DNA from: Hyphococcus sp. | GTDB lineage: Bacteria; Pseudomonadota; Alphaproteobacteria; Caulobacterales; Parvularculaceae | Direction of reading: 5' to 3' | NCBI GenBank assembly: GCA_028281665.1 | Contig: JANQJK010000008.1 | Span: forward strand, 186,001-250,000 | Length of the DNA: 64,000 nucleotides | In this document: one piece after another, positions 42,899 to 53,028 of the stretch | Position numbering within the stretch: position 1 is the first letter of the stretch | Layout of the letters: each line of letters starts with the position of its first letter | Translations under genes and position numbers: made by a program | Notes under the pieces: generated by a model | Told to the model about the DNA's origin: nothing | Databases searched by the model: none | What the model saw: the letters and a program-made list of their open reading frames with translations, nothing else

Positions 42899-45800
42899 TG
42901 GCGCAGCTTATTTTGACCGCGGCGACAAGCATCGGCGGCGGTCTTGGCGGGTTTCTCGTGCGAACTGTCGCAACAACGGCGGCGGCGTACGCCGCGGGCT
43001 ATGTGGACCGTCTGATATTCGGACCGCGCAAGCGCGCCGTCGAAGGCCCGCGTCTTGAAAGTTTCAATGTGCAGGCCAGTCAGGAAGGCGCCGGCGTGCC
43101 CCGGGTCTTCGGCCGCGGGCGGATCGCCGGACAACTCATCTGGGCGGCGAACTTCAAGGAGACGACGTCGGAAACGACCCAGTCCTCCGGCGGCAAGGGC
43201 GGACGTCCCGCGGCGCAAACAACGTTTACGGAGTATCTCTATTCGATCTCCTTCGCCGTCGGTCTTTGCGAGGGAGAAATCGACCGCATCGGCCGCGTCT
43301 GGGCCGACGGCAAACCGTTCGATATTTCCGAGCACAATGTCCGCGTCTATCGCGGCGGCGAAGCGCAACAGCCCGACGCGCTGATCGAATCCGTCGAGGG
43401 CGCGGGCAATGCGCCGGGTTTTCGCGGTCTCGCCTATGTCGTGTTCGAGGATCTGCCGCTGAAGGATTTCGGCAACCGCATTCCGCAACTGTCGTTCGAA
43501 ATCGAAAACAGCCTCAAAAAGGAAGACCCGAACGCGCTTGAAAACACGCTGACCGCCGTGACCATGATCCCCGGTTCGGGGGAATTCGTCTACGGAACCA
43601 CAAGGGTGCTGCGCGAGGAAGGCGAAGGCGTCACCGCGGCGGAAAACGTGAACAACGCGTCCGGCGCCACGGACTTCACCGCCGCCCTCGACGCCCTTGA
43701 GGACGCGGCGCCCAATCTCGGCCACGTGTCGTTAATCGTTTCCTGGTTCGGCGATTCTCTCGCTGCGGGACAGTGCCGGCTCCGCCCCGGCGTCGACGCC
43801 GCGACAAAAACAACGACTCCTTATGGGTGGAAAGTCGGCGGGACGACCCGCGCCGGCGCGCACCTTGTCTCGCAATCGGGCGGCGCCCCCGCCTATGGCG
43901 GCACCCCGGCGGACGCCGCGGTCGTGGAGGCCATCGCATCCTTAAAGTCCCGCAATTTGTCGGTCTTATTCCATCCTTTTATCCTGATGGACGCGGCCGG
44001 CTATCCGTGGCGGGGCCGGATCGACGCCGGCGCCAACGACAAAACCGCCGCCGCCGCGGCGGACATCGCGTCTTTTTTCGGGACAGCGGCGCCGGCGGAT
44101 TTTTCCATTCAGAATGGCGAGGTCGTTTACGCCGGGCCGGCCGAATGGTCGTTCCGGCGCATGATCCTCCACTATGCTCATCTCTGCGTTCTCGCCGGGG
44201 GCGTCGACGGGTTCCTCCTCGGCTCGGAACTGCGCGGCGTCACCACAACCCGCGACGGCGCGTCGGGCTATCCCGCCATCGCCCGGATGAAATCCCTCGC
44301 GGCGGATGTGCGCGCCGTGCTGGGCGGCGGCACGGAGATTTCCTACGGCGCGGACTGGTCGGAATATTTCGGCCATCAGCCGGCGGACGGTTCGGGCGAC
44401 GTTTTCTTTCATCTGGACGATCTGTGGTCCGATGCGTCCATCGACTTTATCGGCATCGACAACTACATGCCCATGGCGGACTGGCGCGACGGCTTTGCGC
44501 ATATAGATGCGCTCGCCGGCGCCCGCGGCCAGCATGACGTCGACTATCTTAAATCCAACATAGACGGCGGCGAAGGGTTCGACTGGTTTTACGCTAATGC
44601 CGCAGACCGCGACGCGCAGACGCGCACGCCGATCAGTGACGGCGCCTATGGAGAGTCGTGGGTTTATCGGTACAAGGATCTCTGGAACTGGTGGTCGAGC
44701 GCGCATCATAATCGCCCCGGCGGCGTGCGCGATGCATCGCCCACAAGCTGGACGCCCCAGTCGAAAAGATTTGTCTTCACCGAAACCGGCGCCCCGGCGA
44801 TCGACAAGGGCGCCAATCAGCCCAACGTGTTTGTCGATCCGAAGTCCGACGAAAGCGCGGTTCCCTATTATTCGAACGGACGGCGGGACGACATGGCGCA
44901 ACGGCGTTTCCTGGAAGCGCAGGCTGCGTTCTGGAGCGACGCCGCCAACAATCCGGTTTCCTCCGTCTACGGCGCGCCCATGGTCGATGGGGCCCGGCGC
45001 TATGTTTACGCCTATGACGCCCGTCCCTTCCCGGATTTCCCGGCGAGGACCGACGTATGGGGGGATGGAGCGAACTGGGAAACCGGGCACTGGCTGAACG
45101 GCCGGCTCGGCCGCGCCCCGCTAGACCTACTGGTCGAGGCGCTGGCGGCGGAGGCGGGGTTTGCCGCTGTCGACGCCTCGGCCCTTGACGGCGTCGTCAC
45201 CGGATATTTGATCGACCGCCCCCTGTCGCCCCGGGAGATGATCGATCCGCTGGCGGATGTTTTCCAGTTCGACATCGTCGAGACCGGCGATCAACTGCGC
45301 TGCCAGCCGCGACACTCCGCCAATGTGCATATGATCGACGCCGCCCGGCTGGCGGAGCGGGAAGACGGCGCCTTCTCCCTGTCCCTCGCGCAGGAGACCG
45401 ATCTCGCCGCCGCCTTCCGGCTCGGCTTTTTTGACGAGGCGCAGGACTTTGCCGCCGCGGTTGTGGAGGCGCGCGACCCCCGTGCGCGGCCCGCTCGGGA
45501 AGCCGGCGTCGATGTGGCGGCCGCCATCCCCGCGGCGGAGGCCGAAGCGCGGGCGCGGTCCATTCTCGCCGATGCGTGGGTGATGCGTGAACAGCTTTCC
45601 TTTTCCCTGCCGCCATCGGCGCTGGCGCTGGAGCCGGGAGACGCGGTCGCCCTTAATGATCTGGGTACGGAGCGGCTCTACCGCATCACGGATATCGAAG
45701 ACGGCGCGGAGCGCGAGGCCCGCCTCGTGCGCGTGGCGCCCTCGATTTACGAAAGCCCGGTCGGCCCGGCGGAATTTTCTGCGGCGCCGCCGGTCAGCGT

Positions 45801-46740
45801 CTATGGGGCGCCCGCCTGGGAGCTTTTTGAGCTGCCGATGATCGAGGGCGCCGAAGCCAGCGGACCCTGGTTCGCGGCGTTCAGCGATCCGTGGCCCGGT
45901 GCCGTCGCCCTTTACCGGGGCGGCGGCGGGACAGAGCCGTTGCTCTCGGGGCTCGCGCCGGCCCGTGCGGTGATGGGCCGGCTCAAAACGGCGCTGGCGC
46001 CCGCCGGCGCCGGCCGCTGGAGCGGTCGGTCGGTCGATGTGGAGTTGTCTTTCGGAACCCTGGCGTCGCGCGCGGCGGACGACGTTCTCGCCGGCGCCAA
46101 TCTCTGCGCCGTTGAAAGTAACAACGGCGCATGGGAGCTGGCGCAGTTTCGGGACGCAGAGCTGCAACCCGATGGAAGCTGGCGCCTGTCGGGCCTGTTG
46201 CGCGGGCAGGCCGGAAGCGACGGAGAGGCGTTGGCGGGAGCGAGCATCGGCGCCCGCTTCGTCCTGATGACCCGCGCGGTCACGCAAGGGACGTTTTCGG
46301 CAAACCTGCGCGGCCTTTCTTTCGACTGGCAGGCGGGCCCCCAGAAGGAAATTCCCGATACGGAGAATTTCACGTCAAGGTCGTTTGCGTTTGAAGCCCG
46401 CGCATTGGCGCCCCTGTCGCCGGTTCACCTGCGCGCGGCCCGCGAGGGCGCCGACATCAGGCTTTCCTGGATCCGCCGGACGAGGGAAGGCGGCGACTCC
46501 TGGGAAGGGGAAGTCCCCTTGAGCGAACAGTCGGAGCGTTACGCGCTCACGATCTATAACGGCGCGGCGCCGCTGCGCGAGATCGAAACGACGACGCCGG
46601 ACTATCTCTACGCCGCCGCGGACATCACCGCGGATTTCGGCCCTGCCGGCCCCGGCGCGGCGATAACATTTTCCGTCGCGCAGATTTCCGATGCGGTGGG
46701 GGCGGGGGATGCTGCGACTCAAGCATCCGCCATCGCCTGA
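42898..46740 (+). CDS. GTA host-specificity / baseplate megatron protein (g15)
   Basis: 1280 residues from the ATG at 42898. The N-terminus has a Gly/Ala-rich segment and the phage tail region FNVQASQEGAGVPRVFGRGR. The centre (about 250-700) is the GTA TIM-barrel-like domain, with FHPFILMDAAGYPWRGR, DWSEYFGHQPADGSGDVFFH, and FTETGAPAIDKGANQPNVF. The C-terminal third contains hub and fibronectin-like regions. It ends the cluster; the frame is intact. Confidence 0.92.
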   Translation: MAQLILTAATSIGGGLGGFLVRTVATTAAAYAAGYVDRLIFGPRKRAVEGPRLESFNVQASQEGAGVPRVFGRGRIAGQLIWAANFKETTSETTQSSGGKGGRPAAQTTFTEYLYSISFAVGLCEGEIDRIGRVWADGKPFDISEHNVRVYRGGEAQQPDALIESVEGAGNAPGFRGLAYVVFEDLPLKDFGNRIPQLSFEIENSLKKEDPNALENTLTAVTMIPGSGEFVYGTTRVLREEGEGVTAAENVNNASGATDFTAALDALEDAAPNLGHVSLIVSWFGDSLAAGQCRLRPGVDAATKTTTPYGWKVGGTTRAGAHLVSQSGGAPAYGGTPADAAVVEAIASLKSRNLSVLFHPFILMDAAGYPWRGRIDAGANDKTAAAAADIASFFGTAAPADFSIQNGEVVYAGPAEWSFRRMILHYAHLCVLAGGVDGFLLGSELRGVTTTRDGASGYPAIARMKSLAADVRAVLGGGTEISYGADWSEYFGHQPADGSGDVFFHLDDLWSDASIDFIGIDNYMPMADWRDGFAHIDALAGARGQHDVDYLKSNIDGGEGFDWFYANAADRDAQTRTPISDGAYGESWVYRYKDLWNWWSSAHHNRPGGVRDASPTSWTPQSKRFVFTETGAPAIDKGANQPNVFVDPKSDESAVPYYSNGRRDDMAQRRFLEAQAAFWSDAANNPVSSVYGAPMVDGARRYVYAYDARPFPDFPARTDVWGDGANWETGHWLNGRLGRAPLDLLVEALAAEAGFAAVDASALDGVVTGYLIDRPLSPREMIDPLADVFQFDIVETGDQLRCQPRHSANVHMIDAARLAEREDGAFSLSLAQETDLAAAFRLGFFDEAQDFAAAVVEARDPRARPAREAGVDVAAAIPAAEAEARARSILADAWVMREQLSFSLPPSALALEPGDAVALNDLGTERLYRITDIEDGAEREARLVRVAPSIYESPVGPAEFSAAPPVSVYGAPAWELFELPMIEGAEASGPWFAAFSDPWPGAVALYRGGGGTEPLLSGLAPARAVMGRLKTALAPAGAGRWSGRSVDVELSFGTLASRAADDVLAGANLCAVESNNGAWELAQFRDAELQPDGSWRLSGLLRGQAGSDGEALAGASIGARFVLMTRAVTQGTFSANLRGLSFDWQAGPQKEIPDTENFTSRSFAFEARALAPLSPVHLRAAREGADIRLSWIRRTREGGDSWEGEVPLSEQSERYALTIYNGAAPLREIETTTPDYLYAAADITADFGPAGPGAAITFSVAQISDAVGAGDAATQASAIA

Positions 46741-46839
46741 TTGAGGCCGCCTTTGCCCGGCTTTTCCCTCCCCCAAGCCCCTTCAAATCCGGCGAAAATC
46801 GCTTATCTCTGGCGCAAATGGGCCGCCTGCGGCGCGCGG

Positions 46840-46854
46840 TTAACGAAGCGTTAC
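46840..46854 (+). promoter_or_regulatory. CtrA-like box upstream of the DnaJ-like gene
   Basis: TTAA-CGAAGCG-TTAC, seven of eight bases of the TTAA-N7-TTAA consensus, 48 bases before the TTG start and 100 bases after the GTA g15 stop. Confidence 0.4.
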
Positions 46855-46901
46855 CCAATGGCGGCCTAAAAACGAATCGATAGCGGAAGAGAAGACGAGC
46901 G

Positions 46902-47858
46902 TTGGCGAGAAATCCTTACATCGTGCTGGGCCTCAGCCCGACGGCGAGCGATTCCGATATTCGCACGGCGTTCCGCAAGCTCGCCAAGCAATATCATCCG
47001 GACCGCAATCCCGACGACAAGAAGGCGGAAGAGAAGTTCAAGGAAGTCTCCGCCGCGTTCGATGTCATCGGCGATCCGGAGCGGCGCAAGAAATTCGATC
47101 GCGGCGAGATTGACGAGGAGGGCAAGGAGAAAGCCCATCCCTTCGGCCAGTGGTCGAACCGTCAGGGTCCGGGCGCGGGCGCCCATACGGGCGGCGCCTT
47201 TCGCGGCGGTTTCGATCCGGGCGGGCCGGGCGCCGGCGCCTCGTTTGAAGACCTCTCCGACATATTCTCCGATCTTTTCGGCGCGCGCGGCGGCGGGCGC
47301 GCCGGCGCAGGCCCACGTCCCCAGGCGCGCGGACGCGACGTGCGCTACCGGCTTGAAGTCGATTTTCTCGATGCGGCGCTCGGCGCCAAAAAACGCGTCA
47401 CCATGCCCGACGGGCGCACGCTGGATCTTACTGTGCCCGCCGGTCTCGAAGACGGGCAGTCCCTGCGCCTGAAAGGCCAGGGCGAAGCGGGCGCCGGCGG
47501 CGCCGGCGATGTTTACGTCGATATCAAGGTGCGCCCGCACAAGCGGTTTGAGCGGCGCGGCGACGACATTCATGTGGAGCTGCCGATCTCGCTCAAGGAA
47601 GCCGTGCTCGGCGGCAAGATCACCGCCCCGACCATTGCCGGCGAGGTCGCGTTGACCGTGCCGAAGAATTCAAGCTCGGGCACTGTGTTGCGCCTGCGCG
47701 GACGCGGCGTCGCCAAGGGCAAGAACGCGCCGGCGGGCGATCAGTATGTCCGCCTCAAGATCGTTCTTCCGGAAGGGGGCGACAAGGAGCTGGAAGAGTT
47801 CGTCAAGAGCTGGCAGGGCGCCGATGCGCCGGCCCGCAAGGACTTCGCCGACGTCTGA
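46902..47858 (+). CDS. DnaJ-like co-chaperone (J domain plus DnaJ C-terminal domain, no zinc finger)
   Basis: 318 residues, type II DnaJ/CbpA-like Hsp70 partner. The J domain has the HPD motif in KQYHPDRNPDDKKAEEKF. A Gly-rich linker spans about 85-140. The C-terminal substrate domain shows VPAGLEDGQSLRLKGQGEAG and KVRPHKRFERRGDDIHVELP. The CxxCxGxG zinc repeats of DnaJ itself are absent. It starts with TTG at 46902. Confidence 0.88.
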   Translation: MARNPYIVLGLSPTASDSDIRTAFRKLAKQYHPDRNPDDKKAEEKFKEVSAAFDVIGDPERRKKFDRGEIDEEGKEKAHPFGQWSNRQGPGAGAHTGGAFRGGFDPGGPGAGASFEDLSDIFSDLFGARGGGRAGAGPRPQARGRDVRYRLEVDFLDAALGAKKRVTMPDGRTLDLTVPAGLEDGQSLRLKGQGEAGAGGAGDVYVDIKVRPHKRFERRGDDIHVELPISLKEAVLGGKITAPTIAGEVALTVPKNSSSGTVLRLRGRGVAKGKNAPAGDQYVRLKIVLPEGGDKELEEFVKSWQGADAPARKDFADV

Positions 47859-47975
47859 CCGGCTGGAACTTGCCGCGTGTCTCGACTATAGTTACCCCAC
47901 ACCCGGCAAGGGGCGCCGGAAGAGGGCGTTCTTTTAATTGATCCGTATCGTCATTAATCAGCGGGACGCATCCTG

Positions 47976-49403
47976 ATGGCGCTGAGCGAGCGCAAACGCG
48001 AACAACTGACCGAGTTTCTCGGCGGACTGCCGACGGCGACCGCCGTTAAGCTCTTTGCCGCGATTGAGGCCGACCGTCTCGCCGGCGGCCAGCAGCTTCC
48101 CCATAATGAAATCCTGAATGATCTGCGCAAGCGCCTGCTCGATCGCGGGGCGGTGCTGCCGGCCCGGCGCGCCGACGCAAGGCGCCTTTTCTTTACGCCG
48201 TTCGAAGATTTCTATGTCGGCGAACGGCAGAACCGAAAGCGCCCCGGCGTCATCCCGCGCACCTCCCTCGGCCCTATCTGGCGGCTGATGATGCGCGAGA
48301 CGGCGCTGTCCGAAGCAGCCTTCGCGGCGGCGAGCCTCGACGAAGCCATCAGGGCGGGGCGCAACACGGACGATCTGGAGCGGGCGCTGTTCATCGCCGC
48401 GGAAGCCGGTCTCGGCCGCGTGCTTGACGCCGCCGCGGTGGAAGCCGGCGCGCGGGCGCATATCTGCGACATGCTGGGCGGCGAGGCGGCGTTCGCCGAT
48501 TTGCAGGAATTGCGCAGGCTCCTCGCCGGCGTTGAGTTTCTCAAACAGGTGCAGCGAACGATCCCCGCTGGCGCCGGCGCATTGTCCGAAGACGATCTCT
48601 ATGGGTTGCGGTCGATATTTTTGTCCGCACACGATCAGTCTCCGAAGCTCGCCGCGTTCCTGTTGCTTGCGGTGAAAGGCCGGCTTGAAAAACCCTGGCG
48701 CGCCCTTGAGCTTTATTATCACCTGGCGCGCAGCGCCGATACGCGCCTTGAGGCTGCGCGCGACACCGTCGCCGCCCTGCCCGAGGCGTTGTTCGAAGAC
48801 CTTGAAGCGCTTGCCCGCGCGCTCGAACGCGACGGGATGGCGGCGGAAAGATTTGACGCCCAGGCCGGGCGCCTGCGGGTCGGCTGGTTCGCCGATTACG
48901 CGGACGGTCTTGCGCGGCAGGCGGAAAAGGCCGGCGACAATGTTTCGGTCAATCGCATCGAAGCCTGCCGGGACGTTGCCGCCGAGGCGTTCGAACGGTT
49001 TTGCGAACTGGCGCTGGCGGCCCTGCGCGACGCCATGCCGGTGCGCCAGTCGGGCGGGTCGAGTTTTCTTATGGCGCAGCGGCCGGACTATTCCGCGCCG
49101 CCCTCGCCGCGCGCGGTCGAACAGGCGAAGGAAGCCGCGACGCTGATTGCGTCGGCGACAATTTTCGCAGACCGGCTTGGCGCGGCGGCGGATATCGCCG
49201 CCGGCATTGCACGCGAGGCCAGCGAGAAAACGGCGTCCTTCGCCACCGATCTCGTCACGGAGATTCGCGCGGCCGAAGGGGCCGAACGCAAGGCCGCCGA
49301 GCGCATGCTCGACCAGTCGCTTGAAATCGCGGAGCCCTTGCTGGATCGTGAGGAGGCCGGGCTCATTCGTGATCGGGCGAAGGCTGCGGCGGTGGCGGTT
49401 TAG
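47976..49403 (+). CDS. conserved alphaproteobacterial protein of unknown function
   Basis: 475 residues, soluble and almost wholly alpha-helical, Ala/Glu/Arg-rich. The N-terminus SERKREQLTEFLGGLPTATA is followed by a conserved-looking FTPFEDFYVGERQNRKRPG and IPRTSLGPIWRLMMRE. No signal or membrane helix is present. No domain name is recognised. It lies alone between the DnaJ-like gene and the hydrolase fusion. Confidence 0.65.
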   Translation: MALSERKREQLTEFLGGLPTATAVKLFAAIEADRLAGGQQLPHNEILNDLRKRLLDRGAVLPARRADARRLFFTPFEDFYVGERQNRKRPGVIPRTSLGPIWRLMMRETALSEAAFAAASLDEAIRAGRNTDDLERALFIAAEAGLGRVLDAAAVEAGARAHICDMLGGEAAFADLQELRRLLAGVEFLKQVQRTIPAGAGALSEDDLYGLRSIFLSAHDQSPKLAAFLLLAVKGRLEKPWRALELYYHLARSADTRLEAARDTVAALPEALFEDLEALARALERDGMAAERFDAQAGRLRVGWFADYADGLARQAEKAGDNVSVNRIEACRDVAAEAFERFCELALAALRDAMPVRQSGGSSFLMAQRPDYSAPPSPRAVEQAKEAATLIASATIFADRLGAAADIAAGIAREASEKTASFATDLVTEIRAAEGAERKAAERMLDQSLEIAEPLLDREEAGLIRDRAKAAAVAV

Positions 49404-49445
49404 GCCTATACCCTGCGCGACGCGGCACGATGCAGGGAGCAGAAC

Positions 49446-50648
49446 ATGACAGGCGAAACACGCAAAGCCGAATTCAACGGATCGACGGGCGAGAAACTGG
49501 CCGCGGCGCTGGAACTGCCCGCCGGCCCGCCGCGGGCCTACGCCCTCTTTGCCCATTGCTTTACCTGTTCCAAGGACATCAAGGCGGCGCGGGAAATCGC
49601 CCGGGCGCTGAGGGCGCAAGGGTTTGCGGTTTTGCGTTTTGACTTCACCGGTCTTGGCGGATCGGAAGGCGAATTCGCCAACACGAATTTCACGTCCAAT
49701 GTGGAAGACCTTGTGGCGGCGGCGGATTTTCTGCGCCGTGAATTCGAGGCGCCGTCTCTCGTCATCGGTCATTCCCTCGGCGGCGCGGCGGCGATCGTCG
49801 CGGCGACGCAAATTCCCGAAACCAAAGGCGTTGCGATTATCGGCGCCCCGGCGGAAGCCGATCACGTGGCGTTGCAGATCAGGGACAGCGAAAGCGAAAT
49901 TCGCGACAAGGGCGCCGCCATTGTGAATCTCGCAAACCGTCCCTTCGAAATCAAAGCGCAGTTCCTTGACGACCTCAAAAACCAGACCGTCACCGAGTGC
50001 GCGTCGTCTCTCAAAAAGCCGCTGCTCATTCTTCACGCGCCGCTCGACGAAACGGTGGGCATCGACAATGCGACGAAGATATTTGTCGCGGCGAAACATC
50101 CGAAGAGCTTCGTCAGCCTCGACACGGCGGATCACCTTCTCTCCGACACGGAGGACGCGCGCTACGCCGCAAGCGTCATCGCCGCCTGGGGCGCGCGGTA
50201 TCTTCCCGCAGCGCCCGACGATCCGGTGGAGACAAAGCGTCTGGATCCGGTTGACGGCGGCGCGGCCGAAATCATCCCCGAGAAAAGATTTGCGGTTTCC
50301 GCGTCGGCGGACGATTACCCCATGATCATCGACGCCGACAAGGAAGAGGGCGGCGACGGTCTCGGGCCGAACCCGACCCGCCTCGTCGAGGCTGCGCTTG
50401 CGGCCTGTTCGGCGATGACGATCCGGATGTACGCCCGGCGCAAAAAGTGGTCCATCGACGCCCTGAAGGTTGTGGTGACGCGGGCGGAAGACGAGGATTC
50501 CCATCTCTCCCGGGTGCTCGAAAAAACCCTCACCGTGACCGGCGATCTCGACCAGACGCAGCTGGCGCGACTCCATGAAATTGCAGGGAAATGTCCGGTT
50601 CACCGCATGCTGGCGGAGGGCGTCGAAATTCGCTCGAAAATGGTCTGA
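49446..50648 (+). CDS. alpha/beta hydrolase - OsmC fusion protein
   Basis: 400 residues. The N-terminal hydrolase domain (about 1-255) has the nucleophile Ser in VIGHSLGGAAAIV, the acid region PLDETVG and the His in DTADHLLSD. The C-terminal OsmC-like domain (about 265-400) shows EAALAACSAMTIRMYARRK and CPVHRMLAEG, whose two cysteines are expected to reduce organic hydroperoxides. This domain order is a known bacterial fusion. It is probably a peroxide-detoxification enzyme. Confidence 0.9.
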   Translation: MTGETRKAEFNGSTGEKLAAALELPAGPPRAYALFAHCFTCSKDIKAAREIARALRAQGFAVLRFDFTGLGGSEGEFANTNFTSNVEDLVAAADFLRREFEAPSLVIGHSLGGAAAIVAATQIPETKGVAIIGAPAEADHVALQIRDSESEIRDKGAAIVNLANRPFEIKAQFLDDLKNQTVTECASSLKKPLLILHAPLDETVGIDNATKIFVAAKHPKSFVSLDTADHLLSDTEDARYAASVIAAWGARYLPAAPDDPVETKRLDPVDGGAAEIIPEKRFAVSASADDYPMIIDADKEEGGDGLGPNPTRLVEAALAACSAMTIRMYARRKKWSIDALKVVVTRAEDEDSHLSRVLEKTLTVTGDLDQTQLARLHEIAGKCPVHRMLAEGVEIRSKMV

Positions 50649-50754
50649 TTTTTAACAATTTTTAATGGGAAAGAGCGGGTTTGCGATACGTCGCCTTACG
50701 CCTATCTGGCTTATATCGACGGCGGGCGATTCTCGCGAGGCGACGTAAATTTGA

Positions 50755-52230
50755 ATGGGTAAAGCGATTATGAAAAGTTTCGGCTCTGGAGTTTTGTTGG
50801 CGAGCGCTGCGGCGCTGTCCTTGAGCATTGGCGGCGCGCTGAACGCGCAGGCCCCGAGATTGATGGCCCCGCCGGTGTCTGCGGACGGCATGCCGTCGCT
50901 GGCGCCGCTCGTGGAGCAGGTGAGCCCCGCCGTCGTCAGCGTTCTTGTGGAGCGCGAAGTTCAGTCGCGCGCCATGCCGAGCCAGTTCGAAGAGTTCTTC
51001 AATTTTCGCTTCGGTTCGCCCGAAGGGCAGGGCGATCCCTTTGATGACGGTTCGCGGCGCATGCAGGCGGAAGGGTCCGGCTTTTTCATCGACGATGACG
51101 GCCATATCGTCACAAACAATCATGTGATCGAAGATGCGGACAAGGTTCGCATCCGTCTCACCAATGGCGACGAAGTCGATGCGGAGATCATCGGAACCGA
51201 TCCGCTTACGGACCTTGCGGTGCTGAAAGTCGACACCGAGAAGAACTATCCGTTTGTGGAATTCGCCGAAGGCGTGAACCTCCGGGTCGGCGACTGGGTT
51301 GTCGCCGTGGGCAATCCGTTCGGCCTTGGCGGCACCGTGACGAGCGGCATCGTTTCGGCGATCGGCGGACAGGACCGCGAAAACCAGTATCTCGATTTCA
51401 TTCAGATCGACGCGCCGATCAATCGCGGCAATTCCGGCGGTCCGACTTTTGACCTCAAGGGCCGCGTCGTTGGCGTCAACACGGCGATCTTTTCTCCGAA
51501 CGGCGGCAGCGTCGGCATCGGTTTTGCGATCCCGGCGAAAGTCGCGCGCGAAACCGTGGCGCAGCTCATTGCCAACGGTTCGGTCACGCGGGGCTGGCTC
51601 GGCATTCAGCTTCAGGAGATCACGACGGAGATCGCCGCTGCCCTGGAGTTGAAGTCGCGCAACGGCGTTCTCGTAAACAGCGTTATCGACGGCGAGCCGG
51701 CGGCGAGAGCCGGTCTGCGCGACGGCGACGTCATTGTCGAAATCGGCGGGGAAAAAGTCGATACGCCCAATGAATTGTCGCGCCGCGTCGCATCCTTCGC
51801 GCCCGGCGAAAAAGTCCGCGTGAAGGTGCTGCGCGAGGGCAAGGCCAAAACCGTCAACGTCACCCTCGGACTGCGCGACGACGATTCGGCCGCCGGCGAC
51901 GATGAAGCGCCGGCCAACGATAATGACACGCTGTCATCCGAAGTCGGCCTGCGGGTTTCGGAATTGAACGATTCCCTGCGCCAGCAGTTTCGGGTGCCGA
52001 GCGAGGTCAGCGGCGTGATCGTCACCGGCGTCCGGCCCGGCAGCCCGGCGGAAAACGCCGGCTTGCGGCCCGGCGCGGTTATTTTGCAGGTCGAGGGCCA
52101 GGATGTTCGCAATGCGGACGAATTGCGTGATAAGATCGAAAACGCGAAAGAGGACGGCAAGGACGCGATCCTGATGCGGATGCAGTTCGGGCGGAACAAG
52201 CAGTTCGGCGCCCTGTCGCTCGTGGAATAG
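50755..52230 (+). CDS. Do/HtrA-family periplasmic serine protease (DegP/DegQ-like)
   Basis: 491 residues. The signal peptide is at about 6-31. The trypsin-like triad is His123 (NNHVIEDADK), Asp153 (DPLTDLAVLKV) and Ser227 (INRGNSGGPTFDL). Two PDZ domains follow at about 275-370 (GWLGIQLQEI) and 390-485 (PGSPAENAGLRPGAV). It degrades or refolds damaged envelope proteins. It lies upstream of a two-component pair, an arrangement frequent in alphaproteobacteria, suggesting common envelope-stress control. Confidence 0.93.
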   Translation: MGKAIMKSFGSGVLLASAAALSLSIGGALNAQAPRLMAPPVSADGMPSLAPLVEQVSPAVVSVLVEREVQSRAMPSQFEEFFNFRFGSPEGQGDPFDDGSRRMQAEGSGFFIDDDGHIVTNNHVIEDADKVRIRLTNGDEVDAEIIGTDPLTDLAVLKVDTEKNYPFVEFAEGVNLRVGDWVVAVGNPFGLGGTVTSGIVSAIGGQDRENQYLDFIQIDAPINRGNSGGPTFDLKGRVVGVNTAIFSPNGGSVGIGFAIPAKVARETVAQLIANGSVTRGWLGIQLQEITTEIAAALELKSRNGVLVNSVIDGEPAARAGLRDGDVIVEIGGEKVDTPNELSRRVASFAPGEKVRVKVLREGKAKTVNVTLGLRDDDSAAGDDEAPANDNDTLSSEVGLRVSELNDSLRQQFRVPSEVSGVIVTGVRPGSPAENAGLRPGAVILQVEGQDVRNADELRDKIENAKEDGKDAILMRMQFGRNKQFGALSLVE

Positions 52231-52344
52231 CGGCCGCGGTTCAGCGGTCGTCGCCGGAGACGGCGAAACGAGTTCTCCCGGCGGCTTCGCAGCAAAAACA
52301 GAGAAGTCGCCGTCATTGTAACCTGTAACCCGAATGGCGAGATC

Positions 52345-53028
52345 ATGAGGATATTGCTGATTGAAGACGACGCCGAAGCGGCGGCCTATGCGGCGAAAGG
52401 GCTGCGCGAGGCGGGCCATGTGGTCGAGCATGCGCTTGACGGCGACGCCGGCCTCGATATGGCCGATGTGGGCGACTATGACGCCTACGTCATTGACCGA
52501 ATGCTGCCGAAAAGCGACGGCCTCAGCCTGCTCGCGGCGCGGCGCAGCCAGGGCGACGAAACGCCGGCGCTCTTTTTGTCCGCCCTCGGAGAAGTTGACG
52601 ACCGCGTTTCCGGCCTGAAAGCCGGCGGCGACGATTATCTCGTCAAGCCCTACGCCATGCCGGAGCTGCTGGCCCGTGTTGAAGCGCTTGGCCGGCGCCG
52701 CGCCGTAGAGCCGTCTGCGGTGACGACCCGGTATCAGGTGGGGGATCTGGAAATCGATCTCCTGTCCCGCACGGTGCGCCGCGCGTCGCAGAAGATCGAC
52801 CTTCAGCCCCGCGAGTTCCGGCTGCTCGAATATCTGATGCGCCACGCCGGACAGGTCGTGACCCGCACCATGCTTCTTGAGAATGTGTGGGAATATCACT
52901 TTGATCCGCAGACGAATGTTATTGACGTTCACATCTCGCGGCTTCGGTCCAAGATCGACAAGGACTTCGAACGGCCCTTGTTGAAAACGGTGCGGGGCGC
53001 GGGCTACACGATCTCCGACGAAGATTGA
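52345..53028 (+). CDS. OmpR-family response regulator
   Basis: 227 residues. The receiver has Asp51 (AYVIDRMLPKSDG), the paired acids IEDDAEAA at the start and the Lys in DYLVKPYAMPEL. The C-terminal winged helix (about 130-225) shows LDLQPREFRLLEYLMRHAG-like reading QPREFRLLEYLMRH, and FDPQTNVIDVHISRLRSKID. The stop overlaps the TTG of the kinase gene, so the two are co-translated. Confidence 0.92.
   Translation: MRILLIEDDAEAAAYAAKGLREAGHVVEHALDGDAGLDMADVGDYDAYVIDRMLPKSDGLSLLAARRSQGDETPALFLSALGEVDDRVSGLKAGGDDYLVKPYAMPELLARVEALGRRRAVEPSAVTTRYQVGDLEIDLLSRTVRRASQKIDLQPREFRLLEYLMRHAGQVVTRTMLLENVWEYHFDPQTNVIDVHISRLRSKIDKDFERPLLKTVRGAGYTISDED

Noticed and set aside
47958-50603. 881-codon open frame on the minus strand opposite two real genes
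   Set aside because: It lies antisense to two genes with clear protein signatures (hydrolase-OsmC fusion and a conserved helical protein). Long antisense frames are expected at this GC content.
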